Shown here one piece after another: positions 1 to 6,567 of a stretch of DNA of 14,513 bases. Position 1 is the first letter of the stretch, and each line of letters starts with the position of its first letter. Under the pieces are notes generated by a model. That model did no database searches and was not told the origin of the DNA. It saw only the letters and a list, made by a program, of their open reading frames with translations. Both the position numbers and the translations under genes were made by a program. Origin of the DNA: Ornithomonoglobus_A sp045537455 (GTDB lineage: Bacteria > Bacillota > Clostridia > UBA1381); the NCBI GenBank assembly GCA_045537455.1, contig JAZSPM010000159.1:1-14513 (forward strand). The letters run 5' to 3'.

Positions 1-55
1 CTTTTCTTTCTTTTTCTGCTGCCCGTTCTTCGGGACTTAATTTGTACTTCGGCAT
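1..55 (-). CDS. Probable transposase, N-terminal 18 codons (partial)
   Basis: A leftward reading frame starts with ATG at 55-53 and runs off the window edge. It encodes MPKYKLSPEERAAEKERK, a strongly charged, probably helical N-terminus. The start is supported by a GGAGG ribosome binding site (68-64) eight bases upstream and by a promoter (111-83) facing the same way. Its position just inside an insertion-sequence end makes a transposase the most likely product. The 18 residues contain no catalytic motif, so a DDE transposase is inferred from context only. A small accessory protein of the element is the alternative. Confidence 0.5.
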   Translation of the reverse strand, partial: MPKYKLSPEERAAEKERK

Positions 56-62
56 AATTAAA

Positions 63-103
63 ACCTCCAAAATGATATTTTTATTATATATCATCTTGGA
101 GGT
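63..103. repeat. Inverted repeat overlapping the ribosome binding site of the insertion-sequence gene
   Basis: The arms at 63-78 and 88-103 are 16 bases long and complementary with one mismatch, around a 9-base spacer. The proximal arm contains the GGAGG ribosome binding site of the leftward gene. The -10 box lies at 83-88, so a transcript from the element's own promoter would lack the distal arm and leave the site free. A transcript entering from outside would contain both arms and could mask the site by pairing. Confidence 0.65.
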
Positions 104-111
104 CTATTCAA
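83..111 (-). promoter_or_regulatory. Leftward sigma-A-type promoter of the insertion-sequence gene
   Basis: On the minus strand a -35 box TTGAAT (111-106; TTGA matches the consensus) is followed after exactly 17 bases by a perfect -10 box TATAAT (88-83). Transcription would start near base 76, inside the proximal arm of the inverted repeat at 63-103 and about 20 bases upstream of the ATG. The -35 box sits just inside the terminal repeat. Confidence 0.6.
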
Positions 112-139
112 GACTTTACACAAAATTTGGGATAGTCTC

Positions 140-994
140 ATGCTGGCGTTTCCGATTATAGGTTTCTTTGTATTTACACTATATCCCATGCTTTGGGCGG
201 GAAGAATATCGTTTTTCAGCTATGATGGTATAGACTCGCATACAAAGTTTGTAGGCTGGGAGAACTATAAAGCATTATTCGGCAGTGTTTCTTACTGGCG
301 TACATGGCTTGTTAATATTGCTATATTGATTATAAAAATGCCTATAGAAGCATTTCTTGCATTTGTAGTTGCATATATCCTCAATGAAAAAACAAAGTTT
401 GCGGGATTTTACAGAACAATATATTATCTTCCGGCAATTATAAGTGCGGCTATAGTAGCATTAATGTTTTCAAATATTTTTGATTACTTCGGTGTTATAA
501 ATGCCAATCTTGTAAAGTTTGGAATTATTAATAAACCGATAAACTGGTTTGAAAATACAGCTACTTCGTTGGCGGTTATTATGCTTACCACTCTTTGGAT
601 GAGCTTCGGTACAAATGTACTGTATTTCATAGCCGCACTTTCGAATGTATCAAAAGAGGTTCATGAGAGTGCAATGATTGACGGTGCAAACGGATTCACA
701 AGAATGTTTAAAATAACATTGCCGATGATTCTTCCAATGATGCAGGTTTTGATGCTTCTGTCAATTAACGGAATACTTCACTTAGGTGAAATTGTACTTC
801 TGTTAACAGGTGGCGCACCTGCAGGAACAACCTATACCGTTCAGGCGTACTTGATGAGGTACATAGTACCGGGCTTTGGCGGAACTTCAGATTTAGGATA
901 TATGTCGGCGGCGTCGATTATAACCAGTATAATTTGTTGTTTTGCTGCTGTTACATTTAATAAGATTTCAGACAGAATTAAGGAAAAGTATTAG
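140..994 (+). CDS. CUT1-type ABC sugar transporter permease, 5'-truncated (LplB/MalF-like)
   Basis: Inner-membrane subunit of a carbohydrate ABC importer, expected to pair with the next gene's product to form the sugar channel. It has several hydrophobic segments and the cytoplasmic EAA loop that contacts the ATPase (about residues 173-199, with ESAMIDGA matching the EAA---G pattern). The length (284 residues) and the C-terminal SDLGYMSAAS motif fit the LplB/UgpA side of the family. The reading frame begins inside the first membrane segment (MLAFPIIGFFVFTLYPMLWA), whereas relatives carry roughly 20-30 more residues before this point. The first ATG lies immediately after the insertion-sequence end and has no convincing ribosome binding site. 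The frame stays open back to base 62 but offers no other ATG, GTG or TTG. The gene was therefore probably cut by the insertion and may be non-functional. The stop overlaps the next gene's ribosome binding site, so the two were co-translated. Confidence 0.85.
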   Translation: MLAFPIIGFFVFTLYPMLWAGRISFFSYDGIDSHTKFVGWENYKALFGSVSYWRTWLVNIAILIIKMPIEAFLAFVVAYILNEKTKFAGFYRTIYYLPAIISAAIVALMFSNIFDYFGVINANLVKFGIINKPINWFENTATSLAVIMLTTLWMSFGTNVLYFIAALSNVSKEVHESAMIDGANGFTRMFKITLPMILPMMQVLMLLSINGILHLGEIVLLLTGGAPAGTTYTVQAYLMRYIVPGFGGTSDLGYMSAASIITSIICCFAAVTFNKISDRIKEKY

Positions 995-1009
995 GGGAGG
1001 CGTACGACA

Positions 1010-1852
1010 ATGAAATATGTATTTAAGACTTTAAAGCACGCATTCCTTATACTGATACTTTTATGCGTGCTGTTCCCACTTTTGTACACGATACTAAGCT
1101 CGTTTAAAACAAATACGGAAATTCTGGCATATCCTGACAGAATATTGCCTGAAAAATTTACGTTTGATAATTACATAGATGCATGGAAATCAAATAACTT
1201 TCCTATAGGACTTATGCTTTTTAACAGTATATGGTACACACTTACATCAGTTGTTATAACGATTGTATTTTCGTCAATGTCAGGCTATGTTTTTGCAAGA
1301 GGTAATTTCCCGGGCAAGAATGTTATATTTACTGTTTTTGCGGCACTGATGTTTGTATCATTGGGTTCAATAACAATGTATCCTCACTTTGAGGTTGTTG
1401 AATTTCTGCATTTGCCGAAATCCTTGACAACCTTGTTGCTTACAAAGTGTTTTGGTATACCTATTGCAAATATGTATCTTGTAAGGGGCTTTATTCAGGG
1501 TATTCCGACGGAGATAGACGAAGCGGCAAAAATTGACGGATGTTCATTCCAGAAGATATTTGTAAAAATTATGTTCCCGATGCTTATGCCTATTCTTGCA
1601 ACAATAGGAATGTTAAGCTTTAACGGAAGCTGGAATGATTATATGAGTCCTATGATATGGACCATGACAAAGCCGGAGCAAAGAACACTTATCGTTGGTA
1701 TAGTACAGTTAAAGTCAACAGGTGAGGCTGCTGCGTCGTGGAACTTGATGCTTGCCGGTACAACTATTGCACTTATTCCTGTGCTTGTTGCATATGCATT
1801 CGGAAATCGCTTCTTTGTTCAGGGTATAGCAAGCGGTGCGGTTAAGGGTTAA
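1010..1852 (+). CDS. CUT1-type ABC sugar transporter permease (MalG/AraQ-like)
   Basis: Second channel-forming subunit of the carbohydrate ABC importer. The 280-residue protein is full length for the family. It has a short cytoplasmic N-terminus, a first membrane segment at about 12-32, and the periplasmic-side pattern SSFKTNTEI-LAYPDR-PEKFTFDNY typical of the MalG side. Further segments follow, then a clear EAA loop (EIDEAAKIDGCS, residues 168-179) and the characteristic tail FFVQGIASGAVKG. The start is fixed by a strong GGGGAGG ribosome binding site (994-1000) nine bases upstream, which overlaps the stop codon of the preceding permease. The partner ATPase and solute-binding protein are not in the window. 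In Clostridia a shared ATPase is often encoded elsewhere, and the binding-protein gene would be expected upstream of the insertion sequence. The downstream secreted enzymes suggest that the cargo is an oligosaccharide released by them, but its identity is unknown. Confidence 0.93.
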   Translation: MKYVFKTLKHAFLILILLCVLFPLLYTILSSFKTNTEILAYPDRILPEKFTFDNYIDAWKSNNFPIGLMLFNSIWYTLTSVVITIVFSSMSGYVFARGNFPGKNVIFTVFAALMFVSLGSITMYPHFEVVEFLHLPKSLTTLLLTKCFGIPIANMYLVRGFIQGIPTEIDEAAKIDGCSFQKIFVKIMFPMLMPILATIGMLSFNGSWNDYMSPMIWTMTKPEQRTLIVGIVQLKSTGEAAASWNLMLAGTTIALIPVLVAYAFGNRFFVQGIASGAVKG

Positions 1853-1876
1853 AATTTTTATTAAGCTTCCTATAAG
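1849..1876 (+). promoter_or_regulatory. Possible weak promoter upstream of the metallophosphoesterase gene
   Basis: TTAAAA (1849-1854) and TATAAG (1871-1876) are 16 bases apart and match the vegetative consensus at four and five positions. The site lies between the transporter and the secreted-enzyme genes and upstream of the palindromic repeat. AT-rich sequence produces such matches by chance, so support is limited. Confidence 0.22.
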
Positions 1877-1922
1877 CCTCCCACATTGAGGGGGTGGCAC
1901 ATCGCAGATGTGACAGAGGGAG
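1877..1922. repeat. REP-like palindromic intergenic element
   Basis: A GC-rich island of about 46 bases interrupts AT-rich surroundings. It can fold as a branched structure: outer arms CTCCC (1878-1882) and GGGAG (1918-1922), a perfect inner hairpin CACATC-gca-GATGTG (1898-1912), and a second possible pairing of CTCCC with GGGGG at 1890-1894. Its reverse complement begins CTCCCTCTGTCACATC, a pattern I recognise as a dispersed palindromic repeat in gut Clostridia genomes. Copy number cannot be tested here. It sits between the permease stop and the ribosome binding site of the next gene, so it could act as an mRNA stabiliser or attenuator in the operon. Confidence 0.6.
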
Positions 1923-1945
1923 TTTAAAAAGAAAGGAAAAATAAT

Positions 1946-4900
1946 ATGAAAAAAATATTTTCAATAATTCTTACATTGGCAATGGTATTGTCAATGATGA
2001 ATGCACCTATGGTACAGGCAGCAACAGCAGTTGATATCGGAGAAGACTGGGCTGTTTGGGTTGAGGATGATTGCTCAACCGGAAATAGTTGGGTGCCTTA
2101 TTATTCATATAATAAGCAACTGAATAAAACATATGGTTACGTTAATAATGCTCATAGTACACAAGTAGGTTCTGTAACTGGTGCAGATCATTTCATGGCT
2201 ATGAATAAAACGCTTGCTGTTGATGGTGATTTTGTGGCAGAATTTGATTTGTTTATGGATGATTTGAGCTATGCAACGACACTGAAAGCTCCGGGATATT
2301 TCCGTGTGGGTGTCTACAGTGATATTACAGATAAAGATTCAAATCATAAACAATATTCATCATTGTATTATGAAACAATGTGGAATTGGAGTTCAGCAGA
2401 GGTAAAAGACGATACGGATGTAGCGTACAAAGCAACTACTGCAAGAGCAAGTAAGAAGTATGGTGTTGAAGCTGTATCAACTGTACCTGATACTTTTGGA
2501 TCTGTTTCGGCAGAAGATGAAAATAAATATCTGAACATGAAATTTGTGTCAGTTGGTGATAATATATCAGTGTATGTAAAATGGAACAATTCATCAAAGT
2601 GGAGAAAAGCATATAGTGATACAATAACATCATATGATGGTGCAAAAGGATTTGTTTTCCATTTTGGAGCATTTGTTGGTTTAGACAACTTAAAAATCTA
2701 CCGTCCTATAGCTGATATTCCAAAAACGCCTATGCAGGAATCAGAAACATGGGGAGTACAACTTAAAGATGACTGTTCAACAACGGCAAGCTGGACACCT
2801 TTTTACAGTTATAATTTAAACAAAAACAGTACTTACGGATATTTGAATAACGCTCATAGCACTCAAACGGGTTCAGTTTGTAATGACTTGAATCATTTCC
2901 TTGCAATGAATAAAAATATTGCTGTAAAGGGTGATTTTGCGGCTGATTTTGATGTGTTTGTAGATGATTTATCTTATACTAATAATTTAGCAAAACCGAA
3001 CACATTCAAGCTTGGAATGTATAGTGATATTTACACACGCACGAGTGAAACAACAAAAAAAGATTATACTTCCTTGTATTCTAAGACTATGTTCGATTGG
3101 AGTACATTTACATTAGCAGATGATGCGGGTGTTCCTCATCTTGCAAATACTGCAAGAGCAAGCAAAAAATACGGCGTAGAAGCGGTAGCTACAGATACGA
3201 ATTCATATTATGGAACAGTTTCATCAGAAGATACATGGAACTATATGAATATGAGATTTATTCTTATTGATAATACAATAACTGTATATGCGAAATGGGA
3301 TACTTCAGAAAATTGGGTTGAAATACACACAGGAGCTATTACTGAAAGTGATGCTGCAAAGGGATTTGTTTTCCATTTTGATGCTTTTGTTGGTGTAGAT
3401 AATCTTACGATTTATCGTCCGAAAGAAAATATCGTAAAAACACCTACAACTGTAACAGGCAGTGAATTCTTGGGCGATGACGTGGATAACATGATTGTAA
3501 ATCCTCACTTCGGAACTCCTGCATTTACAGAGCCTAACGGAACTGTAGATGTTGAATTTACAAACAATACAGGTGTTGATTTTACAAAGGGTACAACAGA
3601 TGTTTACCTAAGCAACGAATACAAGGCTTGGTATGCAAAGGCAGAAACTCCAAAGAGCGGAGAAAATAATATCTATCTTGGTACAAAATCAGGCTGGACA
3701 ACAACAATAACAGTTCCTGCTGATATTTCACCTGAGCTTATGGATTTGGAAATCATTCATACGGCAGCAGACGGAACAGTTACAAGCTACTTTGCACCAC
3801 AGGCTGTTCAGGTAACAGAAGAATTGAATCAGGACTTCTATTCGGTAGCAATTTCCGATACTCACATTGCGTCAATGGGTAATGAATACAGCAGTGCAAA
3901 ATCTGCACGAGTATTGAAATATACAAACGATTCGCTTGCTATAGCAAATCCAAGATATCTTTCGCACAGTGGTGATATACATGATACAGCTATAGCCGAC
4001 AGAAAGTCTCACGTAAAGGAAACACTTGGTTATGCGTTCAAGGATGCAACAGTTCCATTTATCGTTGTTGCAGGAAATCATGAATATGATACATATACAT
4101 TGCCTGTAGGAGAATCTGTAGAAAGTGGACGTACTGCGGTAACATATGAGGAATATGAAGCAGGTCTTGCGGCAGCAGCAGATGCAACAGCATATAAGAA
4201 TTCAGTTCAGGTTAAGAACACATTTACCGAAAAGACATTTGATGAGTTCTTCGGAACGAAAACAGCTGCAATCAAGATGGGCGAGGATATGCTTATTGCA
4301 AAGCATGACTTCGGTGCATGGAGGTGGCTTACAGACGCAGCAAGTGGGGATCCAAGATATAATCCGGTATTTATTCAACTTCGTGACGGTTTGGCAACAG
4401 AGTGGGAAAAGGATGAATATGACGGCGATTACAGAGTGGTATATCAGCACTGCTATAACACAGGTAAGAGAAGTAATGGCGGCTATACAATAGATGTATA
4501 CGGTACAGCTGCATTTATGTCACCGACTTGTCATGAAGGCTCAGAAAATATGACACCTTATGATATGCAATACACAGGTCACTATCACGAGACATGGCCT
4601 GAGACAGATACAGTTCTTACTTTAGGCGGAAACGGTAAAAATGAAGCAAACTGGAAAGGAGACGGTGTGATTTCAAACTTCACATATAATGCAAATGCAG
4701 CTGGTAAAAAATGGAGCAACAGTACAGCTGATATAACAACAGGTGCTGTACACGCTTATGATGTGAATAAGGTTGATGAAATCCAGGATAGCTTTATTAC
4801 AAATGCAAACAAAGCTCTAAGAGCTGTATATGACGAGTATTACAATGAAAATGACGGAACAGCAGAATTTAATATTGCAACCATTACAAATACTATGGAC

Positions 4901-6499
4901 TTTAACTTCTATGATGGTCGTGTTAAATTCATAATGGCACCGGGCAAGACCTACACAGTTGAAAACGGTACAAAGCTTGCACAGTATAATTCATATGATG
5001 ATAAGTATACTATAGTTCTTGCAAAGGTTGATATTCCTGCTGCAACAGAGGAAGCAAACGGAGTTGTAAATGTTACAGTAAAGGCTTCCGACTATGTAGG
5101 CAGCGACCTTGTTCTTGAGGGTGCAGAAACAGGCTATGTAGGTTCGGACGTAACATATCTTGACCTTGTTTCGACAGCTGGAATAAGCTTTACAGCAAGT
5201 GATATAGCTGTTAAGAACAACGGCTATGATGTAGAATTTACAGTATCAAGTCAGGGCATAGGTATAACAAGAATTAATTTTACAAAGGCACTTACACCTA
5301 ATAGTTCATATACAGTTACTGTAAGTGAACAAGAATTTGTATTTACTGTACTGCCTGATGAGGCTATTGTATTCCTTGATAATACTCTGAAATTAGGTAG
5401 CGGTTATGATGCAACGGCACACGGAGACAGCAACTACAGAATGAAAGTAAAGACGGGTACTGATGAAAACGGAAAAGCTGTATATACTTACGCAAATGAT
5501 TACAATTATGAAAACTATGTGCTCGATTATACAGTTGCTATGACATCGGCTCTTTCTTTTGGGAAAGCAGGATTTGAAGAATCCAGCATGAGATGGTATA
5601 TATACTCGGCTGATGATACAGGTGTAACCAAGACGAAGACTACATCAGACTATTACTTCAATCAGAACACAACACGTCAGAGTGCTTTTGCTTCATCAGT
5701 ACTTACAAATCCTCTTGATATAAAAGCAGGCTACTCATATGATTTCCGTGTTGTAAAATATAATGATACATGGAAGGTGTATGCAAAGAAAGTAACAGAT
5801 GATAGATATGATTTGCTTTTAAGCCTGAGTGGTTCAGCTAACGGCATTTACAGCGGAACAGGAAGAACAAGCTTGTATTTCTGCAGTAGGTCAGCGAATA
5901 CAATATATTTCAACTATAAGCTTTACCCAATCGAAAACGCTGTAACAGTTGATGAAAAGGTTGGTCAGGAATTTGACGTAACATTTGATGTTCAGCCAAA
6001 GGATTTATCATCAGTTACAATTGACGGTGTTGGTGATGTAACATTCACAAAGACAGGCGTTAAGACTTATAAAGCAACAATGCCATCAACATGGACAAAG
6101 AAATCAGGAGATGTAACATTGAGCGGTATTACAGATGTTTATTCAATCACAGCACCTGATGCAACCCTCTCAGCAGCAGAGTATGAAATTGATATGAGAG
6201 ACGTAACTATCGTTCAGAATAATGAAGAAACTGATTCAGTAAAAGCAGGAGATTATACTGTAAAAGTAACCTGCGACAAGAACTATACACTTCCTGAAGG
6301 AACAAAGCTTATATGTGCTGCATATGCAGGCGGAAGCTTAGTATCTGTTAAGACAGTAGATCCTGAAGCTTTAGAAGCTATGAACTATAACGGAAGTGAG
6401 TACACCTTTGACATGACATCAGAGTATGACGTAAGTCAGATTAAGCTTTTTGCATTCAATATGAATACGCTTGCACCGTTAGCAAAGAGCATACAGTAA
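1946..6499 (+). CDS. Secreted multimodular calcineurin-like metallophosphoesterase
   Basis: A 1517-residue exported protein. A signal peptide (residues 1-25, cleavage near VQA-A) is followed by two tandem modules of about 225 residues (about 35-258 and 269-500). These look like concanavalin-type beta sandwiches and share ARASKKYGVEAV. An Ig-like segment follows (about 515-622). The catalytic domain (about 630-885) carries the metallophosphoesterase signature in order: SDTH (D638, H640), GD (D677), GNHE (N711, H712), a lone His (H835) and GHYH (H879, H881). All expected di-metal ligands are therefore present. Roughly 120 residues separate GNHE from H835, leaving room for an insertion. Further beta-rich modules precede a C-terminal domain (about 1420-1517) related to those of the next two genes. 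The protein should hydrolyse a phosphomono- or diester outside the cell; the substrate is unknown. The start is supported by GAAAGGA at 1931-1937. No LPXTG, SLH or dockerin is visible. Confidence 0.9.
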   Translation: MKKIFSIILTLAMVLSMMNAPMVQAATAVDIGEDWAVWVEDDCSTGNSWVPYYSYNKQLNKTYGYVNNAHSTQVGSVTGADHFMAMNKTLAVDGDFVAEFDLFMDDLSYATTLKAPGYFRVGVYSDITDKDSNHKQYSSLYYETMWNWSSAEVKDDTDVAYKATTARASKKYGVEAVSTVPDTFGSVSAEDENKYLNMKFVSVGDNISVYVKWNNSSKWRKAYSDTITSYDGAKGFVFHFGAFVGLDNLKIYRPIADIPKTPMQESETWGVQLKDDCSTTASWTPFYSYNLNKNSTYGYLNNAHSTQTGSVCNDLNHFLAMNKNIAVKGDFAADFDVFVDDLSYTNNLAKPNTFKLGMYSDIYTRTSETTKKDYTSLYSKTMFDWSTFTLADDAGVPHLANTARASKKYGVEAVATDTNSYYGTVSSEDTWNYMNMRFILIDNTITVYAKWDTSENWVEIHTGAITESDAAKGFVFHFDAFVGVDNLTIYRPKENIVKTPTTVTGSEFLGDDVDNMIVNPHFGTPAFTEPNGTVDVEFTNNTGVDFTKGTTDVYLSNEYKAWYAKAETPKSGENNIYLGTKSGWTTTITVPADISPELMDLEIIHTAADGTVTSYFAPQAVQVTEELNQDFYSVAISDTHIASMGNEYSSAKSARVLKYTNDSLAIANPRYLSHSGDIHDTAIADRKSHVKETLGYAFKDATVPFIVVAGNHEYDTYTLPVGESVESGRTAVTYEEYEAGLAAAADATAYKNSVQVKNTFTEKTFDEFFGTKTAAIKMGEDMLIAKHDFGAWRWLTDAASGDPRYNPVFIQLRDGLATEWEKDEYDGDYRVVYQHCYNTGKRSNGGYTIDVYGTAAFMSPTCHEGSENMTPYDMQYTGHYHETWPETDTVLTLGGNGKNEANWKGDGVISNFTYNANAAGKKWSNSTADITTGAVHAYDVNKVDEIQDSFITNANKALRAVYDEYYNENDGTAEFNIATITNTMDFNFYDGRVKFIMAPGKTYTVENGTKLAQYNSYDDKYTIVLAKVDIPAATEEANGVVNVTVKASDYVGSDLVLEGAETGYVGSDVTYLDLVSTAGISFTASDIAVKNNGYDVEFTVSSQGIGITRINFTKALTPNSSYTVTVSEQEFVFTVLPDEAIVFLDNTLKLGSGYDATAHGDSNYRMKVKTGTDENGKAVYTYANDYNYENYVLDYTVAMTSALSFGKAGFEESSMRWYIYSADDTGVTKTKTTSDYYFNQNTTRQSAFASSVLTNPLDIKAGYSYDFRVVKYNDTWKVYAKKVTDDRYDLLLSLSGSANGIYSGTGRTSLYFCSRSANTIYFNYKLYPIENAVTVDEKVGQEFDVTFDVQPKDLSSVTIDGVGDVTFTKTGVKTYKATMPSTWTKKSGDVTLSGITDVYSITAPDATLSAAEYEIDMRDVTIVQNNEETDSVKAGDYTVKVTCDKNYTLPEGTKLICAAYAGGSLVSVKTVDPEALEAMNYNGSEYTFDMTSEYDVSQIKLFAFNMNTLAPLAKSIQ
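2048..3445 (+). repeat. Tandem duplication of a beta-sandwich-like module within the phosphoesterase gene
   Basis: Two in-frame copies start at 2048 (WAVWVEDDCS) and 2750 (WGVQLKDDCS) and end near 2719 and 3445. Shared blocks include DDCST, NNAHSTQ, ARASKKYGVEAV and KGFVFHF. DNA identity persists locally: the same 18 bases (ggatttgttttccatttt) recur at 2648 and 3362, which suggests a fairly recent duplication or selection on the motif. The length and pattern fit a concanavalin-type glycan-binding module, which is inferred rather than shown. Confidence 0.7.
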
Positions 6500-6509
6500 A
6501 AATCAATAA

Positions 6510-6542
6510 CTTTAGTCAGTCAGCAAAGCTGACTGACTAAAG
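6510..6542. repeat. Perfect intergenic hairpin between the phosphoesterase and the non-catalytic gene
   Basis: CTTTAGTCAGTCAG (6510-6523) is exactly complementary to 6529-6542, and one further C-G pair closes over an AAA loop, giving a 15-bp stem. No T-run follows, so it does not look like an intrinsic terminator. Its position 11 bases after a stop codon and 10 bases before the next ribosome binding site fits an mRNA stabilising or processing element inside an operon. Confidence 0.75.
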
Positions 6543-6567
6543 AGAAAATCTGAAAGGAGATTTTATT

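Larger units (their letters stand above)
1..139 (-). mobile_element. Terminal part of an insertion sequence, IS256/mutator-like end (partial)
   Basis: Read on the minus strand from base 139, the end begins GAGACTATCCC and continues through TTTTGTGTAAAGTC. This resembles the terminal inverted repeats of IS256-family elements, which often contain a TTGTGTAAA-like core. Inside it lie a promoter, an inverted repeat and the start of a leftward reading frame, which is the usual order at the transposase-proximal end of an insertion sequence. The outer boundary is placed at 139 because sugar-permease coding sequence starts immediately after it. The rest of the element lies outside the window, so the second inverted repeat and the target duplication (usually 8-9 bp in this family) cannot be checked. 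The family assignment is from memory of the terminal repeat and is not proven. Confidence 0.6.

Noticed and set aside
1715..1900. A 61-codon minus-strand open frame across the permease end and the palindromic repeat
   Set aside because: Most of it is antisense to conserved permease sequence and the remainder is the structured repeat.
4146..4493. A 115-codon plus-strand open frame overlapping the phosphoesterase domain
   Set aside because: It is an alternative frame inside the region that encodes the metal-binding motifs, and its Gln-rich product looks like out-of-frame translation of GCA-rich coding sequence.
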